From positions 63,273 through 127,272 of the forward strand of contig PHEQ01000004.1 in assembly GCA_002842985.1 (NCBI GenBank): 64,000 bases of DNA, in the 5' to 3' direction. The notes below the pieces were generated by a model. The model was given only the letters and a program-made list of their open reading frames with translations, had not been told where the DNA came from and did not search any database. Below, piece after piece: positions 53,298 through 61,687 of the stretch (the first letter of the stretch is position 1; every line of letters begins with the position of its first letter). Origin of the DNA: Alphaproteobacteria bacterium HGW-Alphaproteobacteria-1. GTDB taxonomy: Bacteria; Pseudomonadota; Alphaproteobacteria; Rhodobacterales; Rhodobacteraceae. The translations under genes were made by a program, and so were the position numbers.

Positions 53298-54275
53298 CTA
53301 CCCGCTGCCGATCAGCACCCCGGCCGCAAACACCAGCGCGCCGCCCAGAACCACCTGAAAGGTCGCGCGAAAGAATGGCGTATCCATGAACCGGTTCTGG
53401 ATCCAGACGATGGCCCACAACTCTATGAAAACAACAATGAACGCGATGGTCGTCGCAGTCCAGAAATCGGAAATCAGATAGGGCAGCGCATGACCGAGCC
53501 CCCCCACGGTCGTCATGATTCCCGAGGCAAATCCGCGCTTTACCGGGCTTCCCCTCCCCGACAACTCACCATCGTCGCTCGCCGCCTCGGTGAACCCCAT
53601 CGAGATGCCCGCCCCCACGCTCGCCGCCAGCCCGACAAGGAACGTGGTCCAGGTGTCCTGCGTGGCGAATGCGGTGGCAAAGATCGGTGCCAGCGTCGAG
53701 ACAGAGCCGTCCATCAGCCCCGCAAGGCCGGGCTGCACCCAGGTCAGGACAAACTGTCGGTGCGATTTTCGCTGTTCCGACTCGAGCGCATCCTCGCTCA
53801 GATGCGCCTCTTTCAACTCACCCGCACGCGACTGATGGCCGGCTTCGGCTGCGGCCAGATCTCCCAGCAATTTGCGCGTTGCCGCGTCGGTGCTGACCTT
53901 CGCGGCCTTGAGGTAAAATGTCTCTGCATCGCGCTCCATCCCCTCGGCTTCGGCGCGGATACGCTCGATCCCGAGGTTCTCCACCAGCCACACGGGCCGC
54001 CGCGCATAGAACCCGGCCACATGCTCGCGCCGGATCAGCGGGATGACCTCGCCAAAGCGGGCGCGGTGCAACTCGATCAGACGTTGGCGATGGCCGTCCT
54101 CTTCCTTGGCCATGCCATCGAAAATCACAGCCGTGTCGGGATAGTCGGCGCGCAGCATCTCGGCATAGGAGCGGTAGATGCGCGCGTCATCCTCCTCGGA
54201 CGAGATCGCAAGCGCCAGGATTTCCTGCTCGCTCAAATCGCTGAACCGTCGACGTGACGAGATACCGGGGATCAT
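53298..54275 (-). CDS. mbfA: Membrane-bound ferritin MbfA (rubrerythrin-VIT1 fusion, iron exporter)
   Basis: 325 residues, the standard MbfA length. An N-terminal ferritin-like domain (about 14-165) has di-iron helices AISSEEDDARIYRSYAEM, GMAKEEDGHRQRLIEL and LAAAEAGHQSRAGEL; the C-terminal VIT1/CCC1 part has about five membrane segments (VQPGLAGLMDGSVSTLAPIF). In rhizobia MbfA exports iron and is repressed by Irr when iron is low. An Irr-type site lies 10 bases upstream of its start, which supports the same control here. Confidence 0.95.
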   Translation of the reverse strand: MIPGISSRRRFSDLSEQEILALAISSEEDDARIYRSYAEMLRADYPDTAVIFDGMAKEEDGHRQRLIELHRARFGEVIPLIRREHVAGFYARRPVWLVENLGIERIRAEAEGMERDAETFYLKAAKVSTDAATRKLLGDLAAAEAGHQSRAGELKEAHLSEDALESEQRKSHRQFVLTWVQPGLAGLMDGSVSTLAPIFATAFATQDTWTTFLVGLAASVGAGISMGFTEAASDDGELSGRGSPVKRGFASGIMTTVGGLGHALPYLISDFWTATTIAFIVVFIELWAIVWIQNRFMDTPFFRATFQVVLGGALVFAAGVLIGSG

Positions 54276-54284
54276 GGGGGGCCC

Positions 54285-54303
54285 TTTCTGGAATCATTCT
54301 AAA
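54285..54303 (-). promoter_or_regulatory. Irr iron control element (ICE) upstream of mbfA
   Basis: The minus strand reads TTTAGAATGATTCCAGAAA, an imperfect inverted repeat: TTTAGAA, three bases, then TTCCAGA with 5 of 7 matches to TTCTAAA. This fits the Irr-binding ICE motif. It contains TAGAAT, a good -10, so a bound repressor would block the promoter. It lies 10-28 bases before the mbfA ATG. Confidence 0.72.
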
Positions 54304-54351
54304 TCAGTCTATCGCGCGGCTATCACGATGGCAAAGCCAACCTTTGATCGC

Positions 54352-54429
54352 AAGTGAACTGAATTGTTCAATTTTGGCTTGACGTAGAGCGGGCAAGTGC
54401 CGATATAAAGTAAACCGAATAGTTCACTT
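54352..54429. repeat. Repeated operator-like words flanking the promoter of a small secreted protein
   Basis: TGAAC-N6-GTTCA (54355-54370) is a palindrome. Its half GAATTGTTCA recurs as GAATAGTTCA at 54417-54426, and AAGTGAACT (54352-54360) recurs inverted as AGTTCACTT (54421-54429). The copies bracket a promoter. The nearby TetR regulator is the likely binder. Confidence 0.55.
54379..54407 (+). promoter_or_regulatory. Promoter upstream of the 52-residue secreted protein
   Basis: TTGACG (54379-54384) and GATATA (54402-54407) with 17 bases between; TATAAA at 54404-54409 (19 bases) is an alternative -10. The start codon is 34 bases downstream. The copies of the operator-like word lie on both sides. 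Confidence 0.6.
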
Positions 54430-54441
54430 ATGGAGATGACC

Positions 54442-54600
54442 ATGAAACAAACCCTCACCGCTCTTGTCCTCTCGGTCGCGCTGGCCGCCACGCCCGCGCT
54501 GGCGTTCAGTATCAATTCAAGCACGATCACCCCGACCATCAGCTTCCCGGACCCGGCCCCACAGCCGGTAACGCAAGGCACCACGAAACACTTGAAGTAA
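54442..54600 (+). CDS. Small secreted protein of unknown function, 52 residues
   Basis: Translated from ATG 54442, six bases after GGAG: a signal peptide (MKQTLTALVLSVALAATPAL, cleavage near ALA-FS) and a short mature peptide of about 30 residues, rich in Ser, Thr and Pro (INSSTITPTISFPDPAPQP), ending HLK. No cysteine, so not a lipoprotein or disulfide peptide. It has its own good promoter and precedes the TetR gene by 88 bases on the same strand. I do not recognise the family. Confidence 0.6.
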   Translation: MKQTLTALVLSVALAATPALAFSINSSTITPTISFPDPAPQPVTQGTTKHLK

Positions 54601-54688
54601 CCCACCGGTTGCCATTTCTCGGTCACGTGCAGGCTTGCACCCCTTCCCCCGGCCCGACTACACTCGCAGTCCAAAGGGGAAGAGACCC

Positions 54689-55306
54689 ATGACGGCACAG
54701 GCCGCCGAAATCAGAAAGGGACGCAAGTTCGATCAGGTGCTCGAGGGGGCGCGGCGCGTGTTCATGCGCGACGGGTTCGAAGGTGCCAGCGTGGACGAGA
54801 TCGCGCGAGAGGCGCAGGTGTCCAAAGCCACGCTCTACAGCTACTTCCCCGACAAGCGGCTCCTCTTCTCCGAGGTGGCGCGGCAGGAATGCAACCGCCA
54901 GGCGGATGAGGCGATCGACGCCTTTGATCTGACCCAACCGGTCGAGACCCTGCTGCGCGAGGTCGCAGACCGTATCTTGCGGTTTTACCTGTCTGATTTC
55001 GGCCAACAGGTGTTTCGCATCTGCGTGGCGGAATCGCATCGCTTTCCCGAGTTGGGGCGGCGCTTCTACGCGTCAGGGCCAGCGCTTGCGCGTGACCGGC
55101 TCACCTATCTTCTGTCGGCCTATGTCGAGCGCGGCGCGCTGCGGATCGACGATATGGACCTTGCCGCCGATCAGTTCATCGAACTCTGCAAGGGCGATCT
55201 TTTCGTGCGCGCCCTCTGCGGCCTGTGCCCCGATCCGGACGAGGCCGCCATCGCCCGTGTCACCCATGGTGCCGCCGATATGTTCCTGGCCCGTTACCGT
55301 TCCTGA
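54689..55306 (+). CDS. TetR/AcrR family transcriptional regulator
   Basis: 205 residues from ATG 54689 (MTAQAAEIRKGRKFDQVLEG), preceded by AAAGGGGAAGAG. The N-terminal helix-turn-helix is typical (ASVDEIAREAQVSKATLYSY FPDK region, residues 33-57), with an AefR-like C-terminal ligand domain. It probably represses its own transcript from the promoter at 54379-54407 through the repeated words there. Its end overlaps the convergent GMC oxidoreductase gene by 13 bases. Ligand unknown. Confidence 0.9.
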   Translation: MTAQAAEIRKGRKFDQVLEGARRVFMRDGFEGASVDEIAREAQVSKATLYSYFPDKRLLFSEVARQECNRQADEAIDAFDLTQPVETLLREVADRILRFYLSDFGQQVFRICVAESHRFPELGRRFYASGPALARDRLTYLLSAYVERGALRIDDMDLAADQFIELCKGDLFVRALCGLCPDPDEAAIARVTHGAADMFLARYRS

Positions 55307-56913
55307 CCATCCGGGCCGCGCCCGGTCATGGTGCCAGCGATCTTCTCGGCCATCATGATCGTGGGCGCATTGGTGTTGCCGCCGACGAGGCGCGGCATGA
55401 TCGAGGCATCGACCACGCGCAGGCCCTGCAACCCATGCACGCGGCCTTGCATGTCAACCACCGCCATCTCGCTGCGGCCCATGGCACAGGTGCCGACCGG
55501 GTGATAGATCGTGTCCGCACGCGCCCGGATATCACGTTCAAGCGCGCCGTCGCTCCAGTCGTGATCATGCAGCCGCGTCCTGCGCCACGGGGTCAGCGGC
55601 GGTGCGCGCAGGATCGCATCCATCGCGCGCGCCCCGCGCATCATCTGCACCAGATCGCGCGGATCGCTCAGGAATCCGGGATCAATCAGCGGCGCGTCCC
55701 CTGCCCGCGCCGACACAAGCCCCACGCGCCCGCGGCTGTGGGGCCGCAACACGCAGACATGACAGGAATAGCCGGGTCGGAAGTGCAGCGTTCGCATGTG
55801 GTTCTCGACAATGCCGATGACGAAATGCAGTTGCAGGTCGGGCCGGTCCAGACCGGGTTCCGAACGCAGGAACGCGCCCGCCTCGGCATAGGGTGTGGCA
55901 AAGCGCCCGCGGCCCGTGCGGCGCCACACCATCGCATCGCGGGCGATCTGCCACAGCCCTTTTGGCCCAAGACTGACCACATCGTCGCGGCGCGATGTCT
56001 CGGCCAGAATATAGTCGAGATGGTCCTGAAGGTTCGCCCCGACACCCGGCAGCACGTGCCGCACCGCGATGCCATGGGGGCGCAATTCCTCCTCGGGGCC
56101 GATCCCCGACAGCAATAGCAGATGTGGCGAGCCGAAGGCCCCCGCCGAAAGGATCACCTCTCGTCGCGCGCGCATCTCGTGCAGCCGCCCGCGCCGCCGG
56201 TAACGAAGGCCGGTGGCGCGCCCCTCTTCGATCAGAACCCGTTCGGCCTGTGCGCGGGTCATCACCGTCAGGTTCGGGCGCGCCATCGCCGGAAAGAGGT
56301 AGGCCGCCGCCGCCGAACACCGCTCGCCCCGTTGCGGCCCGTCGGAAAACTGGGTGACCTGATAGAGGCCTGCCCCCTCCTGCCCGGGGCCGTTGAAATC
56401 GGGATTGCGCGGGATTTGCAGATGCGCGCAGGCCTCCACGAATGCCTCCGATATTGCGCGCGGCGCGGCCTGGTCACAGACCCGCAGCGGACCCTCCTGA
56501 CCGTGCAAGGGATCGTGACGACTCGCATTGCCCTCGGCACGAAGGAACCACGGCAGCACGTTCTGCCAGTCCCAGCCGTCGCAGCCCAGATCGGCCCATT
56601 CGTCGTAATCCTGCGGATGGCCGCGCACATAGAGCATGGCGTTGATCGCACTCGACCCGCCAAGTGCGCAACCGCGCGGCTGAAACCCGCGCCGACCGCC
56701 AAGGCCGGGTTGCGGCACGGTGTGAAACGCCCAGTTGTTGATCCGGGGCCGCCCAGAGACCATCGCCGCGACCAGCGCCGGCGCGCGAACGAAGATGTCG
56801 CGCCCGCCGCCACCAGCCTCGATCAGACAGACGCTGATGCTGGGATCCTCGCTCAGCCGCGCGGCCATCACGCAACCCGCCGAACCGGCCCCGACAATGA
56901 TGTAATCGAACAT
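55294..56913 (-). CDS. GMC family FAD-dependent oxidoreductase (choline/alcohol dehydrogenase-like)
   Basis: 539 residues. FAD-binding [15 protein letters not shown] at 8-22, GMC signatures [20 protein letters not shown] and [16 protein letters not shown], and the catalytic His in [10 protein letters not shown] are present. It oxidises an alcohol such as choline, an aliphatic or polyethylene glycol alcohol; the group cannot be separated by eye. It is downstream of the polyamine-type permeases on the same strand (64-base gap), so it may belong to that operon. Confidence 0.9.
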   Translation of the reverse strand: MFDYIIVGAGSAGCVMAARLSEDPSISVCLIEAGGGGRDIFVRAPALVAAMVSGRPRINNWAFHTVPQPGLGGRRGFQPRGCALGGSSAINAMLYVRGHPQDYDEWADLGCDGWDWQNVLPWFLRAEGNASRHDPLHGQEGPLRVCDQAAPRAISEAFVEACAHLQIPRNPDFNGPGQEGAGLYQVTQFSDGPQRGERCSAAAAYLFPAMARPNLTVMTRAQAERVLIEEGRATGLRYRRRGRLHEMRARREVILSAGAFGSPHLLLLSGIGPEEELRPHGIAVRHVLPGVGANLQDHLDYILAETSRRDDVVSLGPKGLWQIARDAMVWRRTGRGRFATPYAEAGAFLRSEPGLDRPDLQLHFVIGIVENHMRTLHFRPGYSCHVCVLRPHSRGRVGLVSARAGDAPLIDPGFLSDPRDLVQMMRGARAMDAILRAPPLTPWRRTRLHDHDWSDGALERDIRARADTIYHPVGTCAMGRSEMAVVDMQGRVHGLQGLRVVDASIMPRLVGGNTNAPTIMMAEKIAGTMTGRGPDGQER

Positions 56914-56977
56914 GCCTGGCCCCCCGCTTACGCCAGTCTAAGACGCAGCAGAGCGACCAGCCAAGCGCGACCTCACG

Positions 56978-57889
56978 TCAGGTCGGGCTCATCCCCCGAA
57001 GGCGTTCGGAGCGGCGGCGCAAGAGTTCCACCGTGGTCAAGAGCGCGATGGAGATGATCACCAGTAGCGTCGCCACGGCAAGGATCGAGGGGCTGATCTG
57101 CTCGCGGATGCCGTTCCACATCTGGCGCGGAATGGTCTGTTGCTCGTGGCTGCCGATGAAGAGCACGACAACCACCTCGTCGAACGACGTGACGAAGGCA
57201 AAGAGCGCGCCCGACACCACCCCCGGTGTGATGAGCGGCAATTGCACCTTGAAGAAGGTGCGCACCGGCCCCGCCCCGAGATTGGCAGAGGCGCGCAAGA
57301 GCGAGCGGTCGAACCCCGACAGCGTAGCCGTGACGGTGATGATCACGAAGGGAATGCCAAGCGTCGCATGGGCCAGCACAACGCCCAGATAACTGTTGGC
57401 CAGACCCGTCGCCGAGTAGAAGAAGAACAGCCCGGTCGCCGTGATGATGATCGGCACGATCATCGGTGAAATCAGGATCGCCATGATCGCCTTTTGATAG
57501 GGCATCTCGGGCCGCGACAGGCCAAGGGCCGCCAACGTGCCGAGCGATGTGGCGAGGATCGTCGAGAAAAACCCGATGATGACCGAATTCTTGGCGGCTT
57601 TGACCCAGGCCGCGTTCTGCCACACGTCCGACCACCAGTTGCCATCGCGCGCCGCGCCCGGCTCCAGCATCCCGAAGGTCAGCAGGTTTTCATACCAGCG
57701 CGTCGAATAGCCCTCGGGATCGAAGGTCAGCATTTTCTGGGTAAAGGTGAAATACGGCTCGGCGTTGAAGCTGAGCGGTATGATCACGAGGATCGGCGCG
57801 ATCAGGAAAAAGAAGATCAGCCCGCACAGCACGAGATAGACGTAGTGCCAAAGCCGTTCGAGCGGAGAGGCATAGATCGGAAGCGCCAT
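56978..57889 (-). CDS. Polyamine-type ABC transporter permease (PotC/PotI-like)
   Basis: 303 residues, six membrane segments, EAA-type loop LRASANLGAGPVRTFFKVQL. Between segments one and two is a periplasmic stretch with FTFTQKMLTFDPEGYSTRWY, typical of PotC/PotI. It pairs with the larger permease whose gene ends 5 bases upstream. Substrate inferred from neighbouring aminotransferase and aldehyde dehydrogenase genes. Confidence 0.92.
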   Translation of the reverse strand: MALPIYASPLERLWHYVYLVLCGLIFFFLIAPILVIIPLSFNAEPYFTFTQKMLTFDPEGYSTRWYENLLTFGMLEPGAARDGNWWSDVWQNAAWVKAAKNSVIIGFFSTILATSLGTLAALGLSRPEMPYQKAIMAILISPMIVPIIITATGLFFFYSATGLANSYLGVVLAHATLGIPFVIITVTATLSGFDRSLLRASANLGAGPVRTFFKVQLPLITPGVVSGALFAFVTSFDEVVVVLFIGSHEQQTIPRQMWNGIREQISPSILAVATLLVIISIALLTTVELLRRRSERLRGMSPT

Positions 57890-57894
57890 CGGTC

Positions 57895-59166
57895 CTATCC
57901 CAGTTTCATGTTGTCGATGCCGACGATGCGGTCATAGACCCAGTAGAGCACAAGCACCGCCGCCAGAAGCATCGCCGCCAGCGCCGCCGCCAGCGACCAG
58001 TTGAGCGAACTCAGCATGTGAAAGGCGATCTGGTTGGAAATCAGTGTGCCGGTGGCCCCGCCCACAAGTGCGGGCGTGATGTAATACCCGACCGCGAGGA
58101 TAAAGACGAGGATCGCCCCGGCACCGATCCCCGGCACGGTCTGCGGCACGTAGATGCGGCGGAAGGTGGTCCAGCTTGTGGCCCCCAGACTGCGCGCGGC
58201 GCGGGCATAGCTGGGCGGGATCGTCTTCATCACCGAATAGAGCGGCAGGATCATGAAGGGCAGCAGGATATGCGTCATGGCGATGATTGTGCCGGTCTGG
58301 TTATACATCATCGCAAGCCGGTTATCGTCGCCCAGTATCCCAAGCCCCACCAGCGTGTTGTTGATCACCCCCTGCCCCTGCAATAGGACCATCCAGCTTG
58401 TCGTGCGCACCAGAAGCGAGGTCCAGAACGGCAGCAGCACGAGAATGAGCAGCAGGCTCGCCTTGCGCATCGGCAGAACGGCCAGCAGATGCGCCACCGG
58501 AAACCCGAGGATGAGGCAAAGCCCGGTGATCACGATGGACAGCACGAACGTTCGCATGAAAAGCGTGACATAGATGCGGTTTTGCTCGTCGGCGCGTGCG
58601 AACTGTCCGTCCGGCGTTATCTTTCGGTCCACCGCAGCCTGATAGAAATTGAGCGTGACAGGCTTCGCGGCGGAACGCATCGCCGCCCAGAGATCGCGCC
58701 TCTCCCACCCCTTGTCCACGTCAAGCACCGCCTCGCGGAAGGGCGGCTCCAGCCCATCAACGCGCCGCGCCGTCGAAGTGAAAAGCGAGCGCGTGCCCGG
58801 CACCTCGTAATTGATCCGCGTGCCGACGGCCCCTTGAGTGCGGTTTTCACGCGCCGCGCGCAGGTCCGTCACCAGCGCCTCGAATGCGGCCTCATTCGGC
58901 TCGGCATCCGGATTTTCCGAAAACCATTGGGTGAGCGCGGGCATGTTGGCGCTGAACGTGTCGTTCAGCACCGACCGCGAGAGCATCTGCCCGATGGGGA
59001 TGATGAACGTCAGCAAAACAAAGGCCAGCAGCGGCAGCACCAGCAGAAAGGCGCGGATGCGCGCACGCCGCTCGGCCTGCGCCAGCGCCTGCTTGAGCGG
59101 TCTGCCATCCGGTGTCCGCAAGGCGCCTGCGATACCGGTCTGCATTTGGGCGGCGGTGTCGGCCAT
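57895..59166 (-). CDS. Polyamine-type ABC transporter permease (PotB/PotH-like) with large periplasmic insert
   Basis: 423 residues, about 120 longer than PotB. The extra length is a hydrophilic insert (about 65-205) after the first membrane segment, including GTRINYEVPGTRSLFTSTAR. The remaining segments and EAA-type loop ARAARSLGATSWTTFRRIYV are standard. The insert is common in Rhodobacteraceae putrescine/spermidine-type permeases but has no known job. A strong hairpin lies between this gene and the binding-protein gene. Confidence 0.9.
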   Translation of the reverse strand: MADTAAQMQTGIAGALRTPDGRPLKQALAQAERRARIRAFLLVLPLLAFVLLTFIIPIGQMLSRSVLNDTFSANMPALTQWFSENPDAEPNEAAFEALVTDLRAARENRTQGAVGTRINYEVPGTRSLFTSTARRVDGLEPPFREAVLDVDKGWERRDLWAAMRSAAKPVTLNFYQAAVDRKITPDGQFARADEQNRIYVTLFMRTFVLSIVITGLCLILGFPVAHLLAVLPMRKASLLLILVLLPFWTSLLVRTTSWMVLLQGQGVINNTLVGLGILGDDNRLAMMYNQTGTIIAMTHILLPFMILPLYSVMKTIPPSYARAARSLGATSWTTFRRIYVPQTVPGIGAGAILVFILAVGYYITPALVGGATGTLISNQIAFHMLSSLNWSLAAALAAMLLAAVLVLYWVYDRIVGIDNMKLG

Positions 59167-59193
59167 GTCGGTGCGGTCCTTCGTGTCGAATGT

Positions 59194-59225
59194 CGCCGGG
59201 GCGCGGGCACGGCCCCGCCCCGGCG
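59194..59225 (-). terminator. Long GC hairpin between polyamine binding-protein and permease genes
   Basis: 10-bp stem CGCCGGGGCG (59194-59203) and CGCCCCGGCG (59216-59225), extended past a one-base bulge by GGGC (59205-59208) and GCCC (59212-59215), closing a 3-base loop. It begins 10 bases after the binding-protein stop. No U-run, so it is probably a 3'-end stabiliser or attenuator. Confidence 0.65.
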
Positions 59226-59235
59226 CGTGTCATGG

Positions 59236-60309
59236 TTACTGCAGCAGCCAGGCGTTGAAACGCTCGGTCAGTTCAACCTTGCGGTCGGCCCAGAACTCGA
59301 AATCGTTGGCCAGCGCGGTCTTGAGGTTTTCGGGCGCGGTCGGCATATGCGGCCCCATCTCGGTCTTGCCATCATTGAACAAGCCGACGAAAGGGGCCGA
59401 GGATTTGCGCGCCGGGCCGTAGCTGATCCACGCCGCCTGATCGGCAAGGCGCTGCGTGTCGGTGGCAAAGCTGATGAACTTGAGCGCCTCTTCCTTGTTG
59501 GGCGCGCCCTTGGGGATCACAAAGAGGTCAAAATCGAGGATCTGACCGTCCCAGATGATGCCGAAGGGCTGATTCTCGGTCACCTGCGCGTTGAAGATCC
59601 GCCCGTTATAGGCGGTGGTCATCACCACTTCGCCATCGGCCAGAAGCTGCGGCGGCTGCGCGCCCGCTTCCCACCAGACGATGTCGGACTTGATCGTGTC
59701 GAGCTTTGCAAAGGCGCGGTCGACGCCCGCGTCGGTGCCGAGCGTGTCATAGACCTGATCGGCAGGAACGCCATCGGCGACGAGCGCCATTTCCAGCAGG
59801 GCGGTCGGATCCTTGCGCGCGCCGCGCTTGCCGGGGAACGCCGTGGTGTCGAAGAAATCGGCGAGCGTGGTGGGCGTACCCTGCACGTTGTTGGTGTTGT
59901 AGGCCACAATGGTCGACCACACGATCGACGGAACGGCGCAATCCGAGACCATCCCGGCGGGAAGAAAATCCTCGGTCGCGGGCGTGCCATCGGGCGCTGG
60001 CGGCAGGGCCGAATGGTCGATCACCTCAAGCAGGCCCTCATCGCACAGACGCACCGCATCGGCCAGTTCGATATCGGCCACATCCACGGTGATGTTGCCT
60101 GCCTCGACCTGCGCCTTGATCGGCGTTGCCGGGTTGTCGGCATCGACCGAGTTGACCTTGATCCCGGTCTCGGCGGTGAAGGGCTTGTGGTAGGCTTCCA
60201 CCTGGCTTTTGGTATAGGCCCCGCCCCAGGACATGACCGTGACCTCCTGCGCCGAGGCGGCAAAGGCCAGGCCCGTAAGGGCGGTGGTGAGGATGAGTGT
60301 CTTTTTCAT
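59236..60309 (-). CDS. Polyamine-type ABC transporter substrate-binding protein (PotD/PotF family)
   Basis: 357 residues with signal peptide (MKKTLILTTALTGLAFAASA). The mature start EVTVMSWGGAYTKSQVEAYH and the segments VPSIVWSTIVAYNTN and WWEAGAQPPQLLADGEVVM are typical of the PotD/PotF group in Rhodobacteraceae. It should bind putrescine, spermidine or a related amine; amino acid sequence alone does not separate these. It lies between the ATPase gene and two permease genes. Confidence 0.9.
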   Translation of the reverse strand: MKKTLILTTALTGLAFAASAQEVTVMSWGGAYTKSQVEAYHKPFTAETGIKVNSVDADNPATPIKAQVEAGNITVDVADIELADAVRLCDEGLLEVIDHSALPPAPDGTPATEDFLPAGMVSDCAVPSIVWSTIVAYNTNNVQGTPTTLADFFDTTAFPGKRGARKDPTALLEMALVADGVPADQVYDTLGTDAGVDRAFAKLDTIKSDIVWWEAGAQPPQLLADGEVVMTTAYNGRIFNAQVTENQPFGIIWDGQILDFDLFVIPKGAPNKEEALKFISFATDTQRLADQAAWISYGPARKSSAPFVGLFNDGKTEMGPHMPTAPENLKTALANDFEFWADRKVELTERFNAWLLQ

Positions 60310-60397
60310 GGTTACTCCCTGAGTTTATCGGGCCGACGCGCCTCTTGCACCCCGGCCGTGTTTGCCCCGCCCGCAATCCGCGCGCGGGGTATTTGGT

Positions 60398-61507
60398 CTA
60401 GCGCGCCGGCAGATCGAGCGCGCGACAATCCTCCGGCAGCCAGCCGATCTCGATCTCCTCGCCCGGTTGCAGGCGGCGTTGATCGGGGGCGTTGCGGGTC
60501 TTGATGATGAAATCGTCGCGCCCTGCCACCTTGAGCCGGGTGCGAAAGATATCGCCCATGTAGATGAATTCGGCGACTTCGGCCTTGAGGGTGTGAACCC
60601 CCGCGCGCAACCGCTCGCGATTGAACTCCACCCGCTCGGGGCGGATGGAAATCAGCGTGCGGTCGCCGGGTCTCTCGACATTGACGGGTTTGGCGTCGAT
60701 CAGATCCCCATTGTCAAGCTCGACCAGCGCCACGCCGCCCTTGATCTCCTTCACGGTGCCCTCAAGCGTGTTGTTCTCGCCGATGAACTGCGCGACGAAA
60801 CTGTTCTGCGGGCTCTCGTAAAGCTCATCCGGTGGCGCGATCTGCTGGATCTTGCCATCGTTGAACACGGCAACCCGATCCGACATGGTCAGCGCCTCGG
60901 TCTGGTCATGGGTCACGTAAACGGTTGTAATACCAAGATTATGCGCCAGATGGGTGATCTCGAACTGCATCTTTTCGCGCAACTGCTTGTCGAGCGCGCC
61001 AAGCGGTTCGTCCATCAGCACCAGCTCCGGCTCGAACACCAGCGCACGCGCCAGTGCCACGCGCTGCTGCTGCCCACCCGAGAGCTGTGCCGGACGCCGC
61101 CCGCCAAAGGCCCCCATTTCCACCATGTCGAGCGCGCGCCGGATCTTGCCCTCGCGCTCGGACTTGCCCATGCCGCGCACCTCGAGCGGAAAGCTCAGGT
61201 TCTCGGCAATCGTCATGTGCGGAAACAGCGCGTAGTTCTGGAACACCATCCCGATCCCGCGCTTGTGCGGCGGGATGTGGTTGATCGGCCGCCCGTCGAG
61301 ACGGATATCGCCATGGGTCGCCGTCTCGAACCCCGCCAGCATCATGAGGCAAGTGGTCTTGCCCGACCCCGACGGTCCGAGCATGGTCAGGAACTCACCC
61401 TTGGGGATGCTGAGGTTGAGATCCTTCACGACAAGCGTTTCGCCGTCGTAACTTTTTTGCACGCGTTCGAATTCTACGAACGCATCCCGTCCGGATGTCA
61501 AGGCCAC
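60398..61507 (-). CDS. Polyamine-type ABC transporter ATP-binding protein (PotA/PotG-like)
   Basis: 369 residues from GTG 61507, with GGGAG upstream. Walker A GPSGSGKTTCLMMLAG, signature [15 protein letters not shown], Walker B VLMDEPLGALDK and a C-terminal TOBE domain. It is the first gene of the transport cluster; the 180-base gap between it and the aminotransferase gene presumably holds a promoter, but I see no clear -35/-10 pair. Confidence 0.93.
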   Translation of the reverse strand: MALTSGRDAFVEFERVQKSYDGETLVVKDLNLSIPKGEFLTMLGPSGSGKTTCLMMLAGFETATHGDIRLDGRPINHIPPHKRGIGMVFQNYALFPHMTIAENLSFPLEVRGMGKSEREGKIRRALDMVEMGAFGGRRPAQLSGGQQQRVALARALVFEPELVLMDEPLGALDKQLREKMQFEITHLAHNLGITTVYVTHDQTEALTMSDRVAVFNDGKIQQIAPPDELYESPQNSFVAQFIGENNTLEGTVKEIKGGVALVELDNGDLIDAKPVNVERPGDRTLISIRPERVEFNRERLRAGVHTLKAEVAEFIYMGDIFRTRLKVAGRDDFIIKTRNAPDQRRLQPGEEIEIGWLPEDCRALDLPAR

Positions 61508-61687
61508 CGGCCACTCCCTGTTTTATTCGCGCGTGGTTTGCCCACGTTCACACCAAAGTAAACCGTCATTACCATGGGCGCGCAAGCAGGATTTGCCGCT
61601 TTTCACCTGCGAACTCCAAGGCAACGGAAGAATCGATCACAAAACCGGCATTCCAGCAGGAAACTCCCGCGCCCTGCGAACCGACCG

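Noticed and set aside
60365..60389. CCCCGC/GCGGGG stem before the polyamine binding-protein gene
   Set aside because: Six-bp stem with a 13-base loop in GC-rich DNA is expected by chance.
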